A DNA stretch of 64,000 bases from Ponticoccus alexandrii. Lineage in GTDB: Bacteria > Pseudomonadota > Alphaproteobacteria > Rhodobacterales > Rhodobacteraceae. Below are positions 9,478 to 19,506 of the stretch, piece after piece. The notes beneath the pieces are model-generated. The model was not told the origin of the DNA. It did not search any database and saw nothing but the letters and a program-made list of their open reading frames with translations. A program made the translations under genes and the position numbers. The stretch spans positions 1,240,001 to 1,304,000 of the forward strand of contig NZ_CP047166.1 in the NCBI RefSeq assembly GCF_016806125.1, written 5' to 3'. Numbering within the stretch: position 1 is the first letter of the stretch; every line of letters starts with the position of its first letter.

Positions 9478-12400
9478 ACGGCCTCATCGACGCGGCTTTC
9501 TCGCGCTCTCGCGTGGTCCTGATCGCGCTGATCATGATCCTCGGCGTCGGCGCCATCGCCTATGTCTCTATCCCCAAGGAAGCCAACCCCGAGGTGCCGC
9601 TGCCGCTGGTCTATGTCTCGACCGGCATGGACGGCATCAGCCCCGGCGACGCGGAGCGCCTGCTGCTGGAACCGATGGAGGCCGAGTTCGGCTCTATTGA
9701 GGGGCTGGAAAAGATGTCCTCCGAAGCCGCCGAAGGCTTTGCCTCGGTGCAACTGGAATTCGCGGCGGGCGGCGACATCGACGAGGCGCTAGACAAGGTG
9801 CGCGAGGCGGTGGACACGGTCGAGGGCGACCTGCCCGAGGACGCCTATGACGTCAAGGTGACGGAGATCAACACGGCGCTCTTCCCGATCATCACCGTCG
9901 TGCTGTCCGGCCCGGTGCCGGAACGCACGCTGAACGACCTTGCCGACACCGCGCAGGAAGAGATCGAGGCGCTGGGCGGCGTGCTCGAAGTCGATATCGG
10001 CGGCGCGCGGGACGAGTTCCTCGAGGTGCTGATCGACCCGACGGTCTTCCAGACCTACAACCTGTCCTTCGACGAGATCATCAACCAGATCCAGCGCAAC
10101 AACCGCCTGATCGCGGCGGGAGCCATCGAAACCGGCGGCGGGCGCATCGTGCTGAAGGTGCCCGGCCTGATCGAAGACCTGTCGGACGTGCTGGCCATGC
10201 CGGTCAAGGTCGACGGCAACACGGTCGTGACCTTCGCCGACGTGGCCACCGTGCGCCGCGCCTTCGAGGACCCCACCAGCTTTGCCCGCATCGACGGCCA
10301 GCCCGCACTGGCGCTGGAGGTCAAGAAACGCTCGGGCGCCAATATCATCGACACCGTGGCGGCGGTGCAATCCACCATGGAAACGCTGCGGGCAGAGTGG
10401 CCGGAATCGCTTCATGTCACCTATCTTCAGGACCAGTCCGAAGAGGTGAAGACCCTGTTGTCGGATCTTGAGGCCAACGTGCTTGCCGCCGTCATGCTGG
10501 TGATGATCGTGATCCTCTACGCGCTTGGCCTCCGCTCCGCGATCCTCGTGGGGCTGGCCATTCCCGGGGCCTTTCTGGCGGGTGTGATCGTGCTCTGGGT
10601 CATGGGCTATACGATGAATATCGTGGTGCTCTTCTCGCTGATCCTCGTGGTGGGGATGCTGGTGGACGGGGCCATCGTCACGGTGGAGCTCGCCGACCGC
10701 CACCTGCAGGAGGGCGACGCGCCCAAGCGCGCCTTTGCCCGCGCCGCGCGGCGCATGGCCTGGCCGATCATCGCCTCGACCGCGACGACGCTCTGCGTGT
10801 TCTTCCCGCTGCTGTTCTGGACCGGCGTGGTCGGGCAGTTCATGAAGTTCCTGCCGATCACCGTGATCATCACGCTGGCGGCCTCGCTCTTCATGGCGTT
10901 GATCTTCATCCCGGTGGTGGGCGGCGTCATCGGCAAGCGCCAGCCGCAGACCGCAAGCGCCAAGGCCGCGCTGCATGCCGCCGAACAGGGCGACCCGCGC
11001 GCGATCGGCGGGCTGACCGGCGCCTATGTGCGCGTGCTGCAATGGGCGATCCTGCGCCCGGGCGCGACGGTGGTTCTGGCGGTTGCCATGCTGCTCGGCG
11101 CCTTTGCCGCCTACGGGCAGTTCGGGCGGGGCGTGAGCTTCTTCCCCTCGGTCGAGCCGGAGTTCATGCAGGTTGAGGTGCGCGCCCGCGACAATATCTC
11201 GATCTACGAACGGGACACGCTGGTGCGGGTGGTCGAACGGCGGCTGCTGGGCTTCGAGGGCGTTGAACACGTCTATGCCCGCGTGTCCATGAGCGCGGGG
11301 CAGGGCGACGAGGACGTGATCGGGACAATCCAGCTTGACCTGATCGACTGGGATCTACGCGCCACCGCCGAGAAGATCGGCGAGGACATCCGCGCAGCGA
11401 TGTCCGACATCGCCGGGATCGACGTGCAGGTGCAGACCGAAAGCGGCGGCCCGACCAGCGGCAAGCCGGTCAATCTGGAGGTGTCCGCCGCGAACCCCGA
11501 AGATCAGGCCACCGCCGTCGAACGGGCGCTGGCCCTGATGGAGCGGGTCGGCGGCTTCACCGATATCACCGACACGCGCCCCCTGCCGGGGGTCGAGGTC
11601 GCGGTGACCGTGGATCGGGCCGAGGCCGCGCGCTTCGGCGCCGACGTCAGCCTGCTGGGGCAGGCGGTGCAATTGCTGACGCAGGGCATCACCGTGACCG
11701 ACTACCGGCCCTCGGACGTGGATGGCGAGATGGACGTGCGTGTGCGCTTCCCCTCGGACGCGCGGTCGCTGACGGAACTGACCAGCCTGCGGGTGCCCAC
11801 ATCTTCGGGGCTGGTGCCGATCTCGAACTTCGTCAGCTTCGCCCCGGTCGAACGGGTCGGCGTGATCCGCCGCATCGACGAGCGCCGGGTGACGACGATC
11901 GAGGCCAACGTGGCGCCGGGCCTGCTGGTCAACGACCAGATCGTTGCGCTGCGCGGCGCGCTCGAGGGGGCAGACCTGCCGGACACGGTGGATTTCACCT
12001 TCACCGGCGAGGCGGAGGACCAGCAGGAGTCGATGATCTTCCTCGGCTCGGCCTTCGTCGCCGCGATCTTCCTGATGTTCGTGATCCTGCTGATCCAGTT
12101 CAACAGCTTCTACCAGAGCTTCGTGGTCATGAGTGCCATCGTCTTCTCGGTCGCGGGCGTCCTTCTGGGGCTGATCGTGACCGGGCGGCCCTTCGGCATC
12201 GTCATGGGTGGGGTGGGCGTGATCGCGCTGGCGGGGATCGTGGTGAACAACAACATCGTCCTGATCGACACCTACAACGACCTGCGCCGCGACGGGCAGG
12301 CCCCGCTGGAGGCCGCCCTGCGCACCGGCGCCCAGCGTCTGCGGCCGGTCTTTCTGACTTCGGTCACGACGGCGCTGGGGCTGATGCCGATGGTGCTGGG

Positions 12401-12635
12401 GCTGAACATCGACTTCTTCGGTCGCGAGATCGTGGTTGGCGCACCCTCGACGCAATACTGGACGGAACTGTCCTCGGCCATCGCGGGCGGGCTGGCGGTG
12501 GCGACGGTGCTGACGCTGGTGGTGACGCCTGCCATGCTGATGCTGGCGGACCGCCCGCGCAAGCCGCGCCGCAGGCTCTGGCGCCGCGCGGAGTCGCCCG
12601 ATCCGGCGCGGGACGCTCCGGGATTGAAGCCCTAG
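9474..12635 (+). CDS. RND-superfamily efflux permease (AcrB/HAE1-like)
   Basis: A 1053-residue proton-driven exporter of full RND length. Helix 1 is at residues ~12-30 (VVLIALIMILGVGAIAY), followed by a large periplasmic loop, helices 2-6 at ~340-480, a second loop and helices 8-12 at ~860-1020. Helix 4 has GMLVDGAIVTVE, keeping the first of the two AcrB proton-relay aspartates (D407) while the second is Gly; single-Asp variants are common in HAE1-type pumps. The second half repeats GVIALAGIVVNNNIVLID. It is coupled to the adaptor gene by ATGA overlap. The open frame extends upstream through the adaptor gene, but this is a GC-driven shadow, not a fusion. Substrates are unknown. Confidence 0.94.
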   Translation: MNGLIDAAFSRSRVVLIALIMILGVGAIAYVSIPKEANPEVPLPLVYVSTGMDGISPGDAERLLLEPMEAEFGSIEGLEKMSSEAAEGFASVQLEFAAGGDIDEALDKVREAVDTVEGDLPEDAYDVKVTEINTALFPIITVVLSGPVPERTLNDLADTAQEEIEALGGVLEVDIGGARDEFLEVLIDPTVFQTYNLSFDEIINQIQRNNRLIAAGAIETGGGRIVLKVPGLIEDLSDVLAMPVKVDGNTVVTFADVATVRRAFEDPTSFARIDGQPALALEVKKRSGANIIDTVAAVQSTMETLRAEWPESLHVTYLQDQSEEVKTLLSDLEANVLAAVMLVMIVILYALGLRSAILVGLAIPGAFLAGVIVLWVMGYTMNIVVLFSLILVVGMLVDGAIVTVELADRHLQEGDAPKRAFARAARRMAWPIIASTATTLCVFFPLLFWTGVVGQFMKFLPITVIITLAASLFMALIFIPVVGGVIGKRQPQTASAKAALHAAEQGDPRAIGGLTGAYVRVLQWAILRPGATVVLAVAMLLGAFAAYGQFGRGVSFFPSVEPEFMQVEVRARDNISIYERDTLVRVVERRLLGFEGVEHVYARVSMSAGQGDEDVIGTIQLDLIDWDLRATAEKIGEDIRAAMSDIAGIDVQVQTESGGPTSGKPVNLEVSAANPEDQATAVERALALMERVGGFTDITDTRPLPGVEVAVTVDRAEAARFGADVSLLGQAVQLLTQGITVTDYRPSDVDGEMDVRVRFPSDARSLTELTSLRVPTSSGLVPISNFVSFAPVERVGVIRRIDERRVTTIEANVAPGLLVNDQIVALRGALEGADLPDTVDFTFTGEAEDQQESMIFLGSAFVAAIFLMFVILLIQFNSFYQSFVVMSAIVFSVAGVLLGLIVTGRPFGIVMGGVGVIALAGIVVNNNIVLIDTYNDLRRDGQAPLEAALRTGAQRLRPVFLTSVTTALGLMPMVLGLNIDFFGREIVVGAPSTQYWTELSSAIAGGLAVATVLTLVVTPAMLMLADRPRKPRRRLWRRAESPDPARDAPGLKP

Positions 12636-12921
12636 GGGCGTCTGACCGTCCGCTGCCCGGGATCGTCGGGCGAACGGCGCAAGGCCTTGCCCGAAACCTC
12701 ACGGGCGGGGCATGGTCAATTGCGCCCGCGGCGTCCTTGACGTCGTTGCGCGCGCGAAGTTTTGCCCCTGATGTGTTTGTGCACGCCATGTTGACGCCGC
12801 ACCGTTTCTGCGCGGCGCCGTTGATGCCGGAGCGCCTGAGTGCGGGGCCCTGTCTTGCGGATCGTCCGGGCGGTTCCAAAATTCGGGGGCGCCCGCTTCG
12901 GTGCGTCTTCCGCCGCTTGCG

Positions 12922-14055
12922 TCAGGCCGTCAGGGCGCGTGCGATGACCAGCTTCTGGATGTCGCTTGTGCCCTCGTAGATCTGGCAAACCCGCACGTCG
13001 CGGTAGATCCGTTCGACTGGGAAGTCGGCGGTGTAGCCGTATCCTCCGAAGACCTGGATCGCCGCCGAGCACACCCGTTCCGCCATCTCCGAGGCAAAGA
13101 GCTTGGCCATGCTCGCCTCTTTCAGCGCGGGCCTTCCTGCGTCCTTCAGCGCGGCGGCGTGGCGCACGAGGTGGCGCGCCGCCTCGACCTGCGTGGCCAT
13201 ATCCGCCAGCCGGAAGGCCACCGCCTGATGATCCATCAGCGCGCGGCCCATGCTGTGGCGGTCCTGCGCATAGGCGGTCGCCGCCTCCAGCGCGGCGCGG
13301 GCCATGCCCACGGATTGCGAGGCAATGCCGATGCGCCCGCCCTCGAGGTTCGACAGCGCGATGCGGTAGCCCTGACCCTCTTCGCCCAGCAGGGCGTCGG
13401 CGGGCAGCTCCATGCCGTCGAAGGCGATCTGCGCGGTGTCCGACAGGCGCTGGCCCATCTTCTTCTCGAGCGAGGCCACCCGGTAGCCCGGCGTATCCGT
13501 GGGCACGACGAAGGCGGAGATGCCCTTCTTGCCGGCCTCGGGGTCGGTCACGGCAAAGACGATGGCGACATCGGCATTCTGACCCGAGGTGATGAACTGC
13601 TTCACCCCGTCGAGGACCCAGCCGGTGTTCGTCCGTCGCGCCCGCGTCTTCAGCGCCGAGGCGTCGGAGCCTGCGTGCGGTTCCGTCAGGCAGAAGGCGC
13701 CCAGCCAGTCGCCCGAGGCCATGCGGGTCAGATACTGCGCTTTCTGATCCTCAGAGCCGAAACGCAGGATCGGCACACATCCGACCGAGTTGTGGACGCT
13801 CATGATCGTGGAGACCGCGCCGTCGCCCGCCGCGATTTCCTCGAGCGCGACGGCGTAGGACAGGTGGTCGGTGTAGCTGCCGCCATGCTCCTCGGGCACC
13901 AGCATCCCCATAAAGCCCAATGCGCCCATCTCGGACAGCGCCTCGGCGGGGAACTCTGCCGTCCGGTCCCTCTCGGCGGCATGGGGCGCCAGCTTTTCGC
14001 GGGCAAAGCGGCGGGCCATGTCCTCTACCATGGACTGGTTATCGTCGAGCAGCAT
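12922..14055 (-). CDS. Acyl-CoA dehydrogenase
   Basis: A 377-residue FAD-dependent enzyme that introduces the alpha-beta double bond into acyl-CoA, passing electrons to electron-transfer flavoprotein. The FAD/substrate signature [11 protein letters not shown] lies at residues ~128-138. The catalytic base is E361 in YEGTSDIQ near the C-terminus, the position used by short-chain and branched-chain (butyryl, isobutyryl) dehydrogenases rather than isovaleryl or long-chain ones. [17 protein letters not shown] just before it is the ADH_3 FAD-binding signature. The start at 14055 follows GGGAGGAGG. It is a lone gene; neighbours are unrelated, so the natural substrate cannot be assigned. Confidence 0.93.
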   Translation of the reverse strand: MLLDDNQSMVEDMARRFAREKLAPHAAERDRTAEFPAEALSEMGALGFMGMLVPEEHGGSYTDHLSYAVALEEIAAGDGAVSTIMSVHNSVGCVPILRFGSEDQKAQYLTRMASGDWLGAFCLTEPHAGSDASALKTRARRTNTGWVLDGVKQFITSGQNADVAIVFAVTDPEAGKKGISAFVVPTDTPGYRVASLEKKMGQRLSDTAQIAFDGMELPADALLGEEGQGYRIALSNLEGGRIGIASQSVGMARAALEAATAYAQDRHSMGRALMDHQAVAFRLADMATQVEAARHLVRHAAALKDAGRPALKEASMAKLFASEMAERVCSAAIQVFGGYGYTADFPVERIYRDVRVCQIYEGTSDIQKLVIARALTA

Positions 14056-14156
14056 CGCGGGTCCTCCTCCCTCGGGTCTTTGCAGGATGAAGGCGCAGTG
14101 CGGGGCAGGATGCAAGGTGGCTGTTGGGCGCGGGCCGCCCAACGGCATGCCAGCCG

Positions 14157-15380
14157 CTATTCGGCGGCGTGTGCCACCAGCGATCCGCCGGGGACGGGAT
14201 CGGGCACCGTGGCCGCCGGTGGGGCGGTGCGGCGTGGGGCCTTCAGCGCGCGCAGGTGTCCGGCGATCCGGGCGGCGGCATAGAGCAGGAACAGCCCCAT
14301 GGGCGGCAGCATCACCCCCAGCCACGCGGCGTCGTTATGCCCGTCCATGATCGCCTGAAAGCCCATGGACAGCACCGTGCCGATGGCGAAGACCAGCAGC
14401 CCGTGCTGGCCCATCAGCCGCAGCGGCTCTGCAAGGCGCGCGCCGCAGGCGCGGGTGATCCACGGCAGGCAGGACACCACGTAGACCAGCGCAAGGATGT
14501 GCAGCAGGCGCGGCACCGCGAGATAGGTCTTGGAATGCGTGACGAAAGTATAGGGCAGGCCAAGCTCGCCCAGACGCCACATCTGGTAGTTCATGAACTT
14601 GCCGAAGGCGGGGATCTCCTTCCACGCCAGCACGAACAGCAGGAAGCATGCGCAGAGCGCGAAAAGCGGCATGGATTGCGGGACAAGCCGCTCTCCGCGC
14701 CGGTGGCGGATGCCGATGGCAAGCCCGAGGCTGAAGATCACCTGCCATGTGAAGGGGTTCAGGAACCAGCCGCCATTGCCGGGGAAGTTGGGCATGTTGA
14801 GCCGCGTCACCCCCGCCACGAACCACAGCGCACCCGAGAGCGCCAGCAGCAGGCCGGGGCGCCGGAGCCCTAGCATGATCGCGAAGGGCGCGGCCAGCAG
14901 CAGGACGACGTAGCTGGGCAGAATGTTGACGTAGCCGATCTGGTGGCCCAGCAGGGGCAGGGCGGGCAGCACCGTCTCGGGCGTCTGGAAGATGCCCTTC
15001 AGGTTATGCTTGGTCAGCAATTCGGGCATGGCGTAATGCGCGGCGGCGGCGGCGAAGATCGCGATGGTCGCGACCGTCAGCAGCATCTGCACCAGGTACA
15101 GCGTCCAGGCCCGCGACCACAGCGGCGCCATGGCGGGCCAGAGCCCGGTCTCCTGCCGCGTCTCGAAGCGGGCGGAATAGGCGATGCCCGCCGCCACGCC
15201 GGACATCACGAAGAAGGCCTCGGCGGCATCCGAGAAGCCCCAGTTGCGCAGGGTCCAGGCTTCGTAGGGATTACCCGGGACATGGTCGATGAAGATCATC
15301 GCCAGCGCCAGCCCGCGAAAGGCGTCGATGCGCGGATCGCGGGGCCTCCGGACGGCGGACAGGGGGTCAGGCCGGGACAT
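14157..15380 (-). CDS. opgC: OpgC, periplasmic glucan succinyltransferase
   Basis: A 407-residue multi-helix inner-membrane protein of the OpgC family. After an early [22 protein letters not shown] motif it has about ten membrane spans. The family transfers succinyl groups from the cytosol onto nascent osmoregulated periplasmic glucans, making them anionic. The opening R-x-D-x-x-R-G motif is shared with membrane acyltransferases. It is the last gene of the opgG-opgI-opgH-opgC operon; its first 14 bases overlap the opgH 3' end in another frame, so translation is likely coupled. The C-terminal ~25 residues are polar and Pro/Ala-rich. In Rhodobacter sphaeroides this gene succinylates the glucans (established knowledge). 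Confidence 0.93.
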   Translation of the reverse strand: MSRPDPLSAVRRPRDPRIDAFRGLALAMIFIDHVPGNPYEAWTLRNWGFSDAAEAFFVMSGVAAGIAYSARFETRQETGLWPAMAPLWSRAWTLYLVQMLLTVATIAIFAAAAAHYAMPELLTKHNLKGIFQTPETVLPALPLLGHQIGYVNILPSYVVLLLAAPFAIMLGLRRPGLLLALSGALWFVAGVTRLNMPNFPGNGGWFLNPFTWQVIFSLGLAIGIRHRRGERLVPQSMPLFALCACFLLFVLAWKEIPAFGKFMNYQMWRLGELGLPYTFVTHSKTYLAVPRLLHILALVYVVSCLPWITRACGARLAEPLRLMGQHGLLVFAIGTVLSMGFQAIMDGHNDAAWLGVMLPPMGLFLLYAAARIAGHLRALKAPRRTAPPAATVPDPVPGGSLVAHAAE

Positions 15381-17148
15381 GGGTGACAGAGCCTTCGGCG
15401 GTCTCGGACCGGTCGCGCGGGGCGCTCCAGCCGTCGAGGATGGCGGTGTAATCGGTGAGGATCGCGGGCGGGTCGGTCTCTTCGGGGGTGCCGAAGACGG
15501 CCCGGGTCAGGCGGCGCGAGGACAAGGCAATCAGCCATGGCGCCACGATCAGCGGCAGCAGGATCGGCAGCATCCACACCGTCATGGCGGGGGCGAACCA
15601 GCCGACGATACCCAGCCCTGTCATGCCAAGTGCGACGATCCAGAGGCTGCCGCGCCAGGCCTGCGCCACGGTCAGGAATCCTTCTCCACGCGCATTGGCG
15701 GGCCAGCCGCCGTCCTGCCCGGACAGCACCTGAAGCACCGCGCGGGTCTGGTACATCAGCATGATCGGCGCCAGCAGCGAACTCAGCAGGATTTCCGTCA
15801 GCACCGCCGCCAGCGTAAGGCCTGAGCCGCCGTAGGCACGGGCGCGGCCGGTCAGCGCGGCCTCGGCCCAGATCGCGAACTTGGGCAGGATCAGCAGCCC
15901 CACGATGCCAAGGAACAGCGCCGTGATCTCCTTGCTGCGGTCGCTGGGGAAGACCGGGAACAACTGGTGCGGCTCGGGGAAGTAATCCGGCTGCACCGCC
16001 CAGATGGAGGCCGCGAGAGAGGCCAGAACGAAGCCCGCCCAAAGCAGGCAGACGAGGTAGGACAGGATGCCCTGAAGAAAGACGAAGCGGCTCCATGGCG
16101 CGAGGCCGGGTGCGAAGAGCAGGCGCATATGTTGCAGGTTGCCCTGACACCAGCGGCGGTCGCGGCGGGCGTAACTGTAGAGGTTCTCGGGGCCTTCTTC
16201 GTAAGACCCGTCGATCTGCGGATCGACCTCGACCCGCCAGCCGTTGCGCGCTAGAAGCGCCGCCTCGACGTAGTCGTGGGACAGGATGTGGCCGCCGAAG
16301 GGCGCTTTCCCGGGCAGCTCCGGCAGGCCGCAGCTTTCGGCGAAGGCGCGCACGCGCACGATGGCGTTGTGGCCCCAGAACGGCCCGGTGGCGCCCTGCA
16401 TCCGCGCCAGCCCGCGCGAGAAGACGGCGCCGTGGAACGAGGCGGCGAATTGCATCGCGCGGCCGAAGAACGAGCGCGCGAAGACGATGCGCGGCAGGGT
16501 CTGTAACAGGCCCAGCGAGGGGTCGGCCATCATCCGTGCGATCATCTGACGGATCGCGGCACCGGTCATCAGACTGTCGGCATCGAGGATCACCGCGAAC
16601 TCGTAGCGCCCGCCCGCGCGGCGAAAGAACTCCTCGACGTTGCCCGCCTTGCGCCCGCGTCCGTCGCTGCGCTGGCGGTAGTAGATCCGTCCCTGTCCGG
16701 TCGCCTTGGCGCGAAGCTGCGCAAAGGCCTCGCGCTCGCGCGCGGCGGCAAAGGGCTCGCGGGTGTCCGACAGCACGGCAAGATCCACCGACAGCCCTTC
16801 GGCGGCCAGTGAGCGGTCGATGGCGGCAAGGCGCGAGAAGGTGGCAACCGGATCCTCGTTGCAGATCGGCATAAGCAGCACGGTCGCGGGCTGCGCGCCG
16901 GCGATCTGCGCAGCCGCGCGCGGTCGTGCGGGCGCAAGGCCTGCGAAGGCCAGAGAGGCGCCCCAGGCGAGCCATGCGGTGGTGATCAGGATCAGCACCG
17001 CCCGGAACCAGTCCAGCCAGCCCATGCCGTCCTGCAACGCAGCCTCGAACAGCAGGCCGCTTGCCACCAGCGCAAGCGACAGGGACACGCCGATGGCGAG
17101 GCATCGCACCAGACGGGTGCGGCTTGAGGCTGGCAGTGGGGCTGGCAT
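15367..17148 (-). CDS. opgH: OpgH, glucan biosynthesis glucosyltransferase
   Basis: A 593-residue processive GT2 glycosyltransferase that builds the beta-1,2-glucan backbone from UDP-glucose and extrudes it. Two helices (~15-37, ~45-65) precede the cytosolic catalytic domain, which shows VILDADSLMTG (metal-binding DAD), LSHDYVEAALL (acceptor Asp) and RRDRRWCQGN (R-x-x-R-W in place of QxxRW). About six further helices follow. It lacks the ~100-residue cytoplasmic N-terminus of enterobacterial OpgH; a separate small gene (opgI) precedes it by seven bases. The start at 17148 was chosen for that spacing; an in-frame ATG at 17217 would overlap opgI. Confidence 0.93.
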   Translation of the reverse strand: MPAPLPASSRTRLVRCLAIGVSLSLALVASGLLFEAALQDGMGWLDWFRAVLILITTAWLAWGASLAFAGLAPARPRAAAQIAGAQPATVLLMPICNEDPVATFSRLAAIDRSLAAEGLSVDLAVLSDTREPFAAAREREAFAQLRAKATGQGRIYYRQRSDGRGRKAGNVEEFFRRAGGRYEFAVILDADSLMTGAAIRQMIARMMADPSLGLLQTLPRIVFARSFFGRAMQFAASFHGAVFSRGLARMQGATGPFWGHNAIVRVRAFAESCGLPELPGKAPFGGHILSHDYVEAALLARNGWRVEVDPQIDGSYEEGPENLYSYARRDRRWCQGNLQHMRLLFAPGLAPWSRFVFLQGILSYLVCLLWAGFVLASLAASIWAVQPDYFPEPHQLFPVFPSDRSKEITALFLGIVGLLILPKFAIWAEAALTGRARAYGGSGLTLAAVLTEILLSSLLAPIMLMYQTRAVLQVLSGQDGGWPANARGEGFLTVAQAWRGSLWIVALGMTGLGIVGWFAPAMTVWMLPILLPLIVAPWLIALSSRRLTRAVFGTPEETDPPAILTDYTAILDGWSAPRDRSETAEGSVTHVPA

Positions 17149-17155
17149 CGCGCGG

Positions 17156-17326
17156 TCAGACAGCGGGGTTGCCGAAGAAGATGCGCAACCAGCCGCTGCG
17201 ACGCTCGGTCTCGGCACGGGTCAGGGGCTGCGTCGGCATGGCCAGCGGTGCTTCCGGGGGCAGCCAGGATTCGACGATGGCCTCGGCGCGCAGCGCCTGT
17301 TCTGTCAGTTCGGTATCGTGCTTCAT
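17156..17326 (-). CDS. opgI: OpgI-like small protein of the glucan operon
   Basis: A 56-residue protein starting MKHDTELTEQ and ending RIFFGNPAV. Its start codon overlaps the opgG stop by four bases (ATGA at 17323-17326) and its stop lies seven bases before opgH, so it fits the operon exactly. An opgI gene of unknown function between opgG and opgH is known from the R. sphaeroides opgGIH-opgC operon; I identify this one by position and size, not by alignment. The sequence is soluble and mildly acidic at the start, with a WLPPEAPLAMPTQPL stretch reminiscent of the MPxx element at the N-terminus of enterobacterial OpgH. It may be the detached N-terminal part of that enzyme. Confidence 0.65.
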   Translation of the reverse strand: MKHDTELTEQALRAEAIVESWLPPEAPLAMPTQPLTRAETERRSGWLRIFFGNPAV

Positions 17327-18924
17327 TCCAGCATCCATTGGTAGAGCCAAGTCTCGGAGAGCACCCCGCCGTATCCGTCCAGAGAAGCCTTCAACTCGGT
17401 GGTGCTGCCGGGCGCGGCGCGGGCCTCGACCACCAGCCGCCAGGTTCCCTGTGCGTCGTCGAGCCGGGACAGAACGGTTTCCGCGATCTCTCCCTTGGTG
17501 ATGCTCACGTTCGCTTGAACATCCGCATCGCCCGGAAGTTCCCGCAAAACGCCGCCGGCGAAATCGATGACGAATTTCCGCCGATCGGTCGGCGTATCCA
17601 CGCCGGAAACGCCGCCTTTTCCGACGCGCGTGCGCAGGATCCGGGCATGTTGCGAAGACCCGTCACCCGGAGGCGTCATGCCCCAGCGCAAGCGATAGGC
17701 GACCTCAAGCTCGGTTCCTGCGGTCATCTCGGCCTCTGGAATCCAGTAGGCCACGATATTGTCGTTGACCTCCAGATCCGAGGGGATTTCCAGCAGCCGC
17801 ACGGTGCCCCGGCCCCAGTCGCCGAGCGGTTCGACCATGACAGAGGGGCGGCGTTCGTAATGCGCCTGCGCGTCGAGATACTGCTCGAAGTCGCGCTCGC
17901 GCTGGACCAGCCCGAAGGACACCGGACTCTGCGCGCCGACATAGGAACTTGCCAGCCGTGGCGGGTTGTTCAGCGGACGGAACAGTGTCTCGCCCGAGGG
18001 CAGGTTCACCACCAGCGCCTCGCTGTCGTGGACGGCGGGCCGGAAGTCGTCGAAATTGCCCGGATCGGAGCCGCCGAAGAAGTACATCGAGGTCAGCGGC
18101 GCGATGCCAAGCTGGGCGATGTCGTTGCGCAGGTACAGCCGTGCCGTGACCTCCATCGTGGTGACGGCGCCGGGGTGGATGACGAAGCGGTAGGCGCCGG
18201 TGACAGATTTGCTTTGCAGCGCGGCGTAGACTGTCAGCGTCTCCTCACCCTCGGCGGGGCGCTGCAGGTAGAGTTCCGAGAAGCGGGGGAATTCCTCGCC
18301 CTCCGCCACGCCTGTGTTCACCGCCAGCCCTCGCGCGCTGAGCCCATAGATGCTGTCGCGTCCCAGCGCGCGGAAGTAGCTGGCGCCAAGGAAGGTCACC
18401 AGCTCGTCGAACTTGTCGGCGCGGTTGAGCGGCGCCATGATCCGCACGCCCGCCGCGCCCGGAAGCTCGAAATGCTCGGGGATATCGCGCTTCAGCGAGG
18501 AATAGTCGAAGTCATCGGTCGAGAACACCATCGGCTGTGCGGTCTCGTCCACCACCTCGAAGACATGCACCGGCTCGTTGAACAGCCACCCGGGGTGGAA
18601 GGCATTCATCTGGAAGCGCGTATGGTCGGCCCAGCGGTTGCGGTCCCGCGCGAACCGGATGCGCTGGTATTCGTCGTAACTGAGTTCGGCGGTGAAGCCG
18701 GGCAGCTTCTCGGCCACCGCGGGGTGATTGGCGGCCCGGTCCTTCATGCGCGCACTCAGCCAGTCGAACGAGAAGGGGGTGCCACCGCCGTCCTGCGGTT
18801 CGGATTCTGCCGCTTCCTGCGCCGCAAGCGGCGCGATCCCGTAAACAGCCGTCGAGGCCAGAAGGGCCGTCATGGCTGTTCTGCGGGTCATCAATAGGCC
18901 AGTGCGGGCCGGGTCATTCTGCAT
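17323..18924 (-). CDS. opgG: OpgG, periplasmic glucan biosynthesis protein
   Basis: A 533-residue exported protein needed with OpgH for glucan backbone assembly or branching in the periplasm. Residues ~12-37 form the export signal MTRRTAMTALLASTAVYG, with a twin-arginine start and an ALAAQ-like cleavage region, suggesting Tat export as for E. coli OpgD. The mature part shows the family motifs FSFDWLSARMKDRA, YDEYQRIRF, and WGRGTVRLLEIPS before the C-terminal Ig-like domain. Start at 18924 is preceded by AGAGG with a six-base spacer. It is the first gene of opgGIHC. A 582-base divergent gap separates it from ugpB, with the Pho box much closer to ugpB. Confidence 0.95.
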   Translation of the reverse strand: MQNDPARTGLLMTRRTAMTALLASTAVYGIAPLAAQEAAESEPQDGGGTPFSFDWLSARMKDRAANHPAVAEKLPGFTAELSYDEYQRIRFARDRNRWADHTRFQMNAFHPGWLFNEPVHVFEVVDETAQPMVFSTDDFDYSSLKRDIPEHFELPGAAGVRIMAPLNRADKFDELVTFLGASYFRALGRDSIYGLSARGLAVNTGVAEGEEFPRFSELYLQRPAEGEETLTVYAALQSKSVTGAYRFVIHPGAVTTMEVTARLYLRNDIAQLGIAPLTSMYFFGGSDPGNFDDFRPAVHDSEALVVNLPSGETLFRPLNNPPRLASSYVGAQSPVSFGLVQRERDFEQYLDAQAHYERRPSVMVEPLGDWGRGTVRLLEIPSDLEVNDNIVAYWIPEAEMTAGTELEVAYRLRWGMTPPGDGSSQHARILRTRVGKGGVSGVDTPTDRRKFVIDFAGGVLRELPGDADVQANVSITKGEIAETVLSRLDDAQGTWRLVVEARAAPGSTTELKASLDGYGGVLSETWLYQWMLE

Positions 18925-19301
18925 GGGCGCCTCTGAGAATATTTGTCCGGACAGATAAGTGATTGCCGCAGCGCAGAAATCAAATGCCTCGGCGCATTTC
19001 TGCGCAAGCGGGGGCAGAATCTTGCGCGCCAGGGTGGTATCGCGCGGATTCGGACCGAAAAATCCCTTGAAAACAGCAGTTTCATGCCTGCGGGAAGTCG
19101 CGCAGCGTAAAACCATTGAAGATGCGGGCTCTGTTGGCAGTTCGGCACCAATGGGTTCCCACAGCGGGACGGGCACAGCGACGGACGCGTGCTGCATCGC
19201 GTGATCTATGCCTGCCGCAACGCAGCATCAACGGGATTCTGTTGGGCTGCCAGCAACTTGGACCTGACAGAATGTCGCACCTGACGCTGCGGCGCAGGCG
19301 G

Positions 19302-19330
19302 CTGTGACAAAACTGTCAGAAAACCGTCAC
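19302..19330 (+). promoter_or_regulatory. Triple Pho box (PhoB operator) upstream of ugpB
   Basis: Three 7-mers close to the PhoB repeat CTGTCAY are spaced exactly 11 bases apart by AAAA spacers: CTGTGAC (19302), CTGTCAG (19313) and CCGTCAC (19324). The published Pho box is two such 7-mers with a 4-base AT-rich spacer, so this is one and a half units, orientated toward ugpB 177 bases downstream. It lies in the 18925-19506 gap, which otherwise shows no gene. It indicates induction under phosphate starvation by PhoR-PhoB. Confidence 0.88.
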
Positions 19331-19506
19331 TCAAGCATTACGGGTCCTGCCTAGAGGGGCCGGGTGCGCGGTTCGAACCCCTGTTAAACGGGGCAGGGCG
19401 GCGTGAGACGCAGGGGAAATCCCGATCCATTCGCTGCGCGGGCAATGCGCCCGGCGGCAACAAGCGCTGCGCCATATGTGCGCCCGCGCCATGACCGGAG
19501 AGAGAC

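Noticed and set aside
19370-19381. GGTTCGAACCCC resembling a tRNA T-loop
   Set aside because: The flanking five-base arms pair poorly and no acceptor, D or anticodon arm can be drawn upstream; it is isolated.
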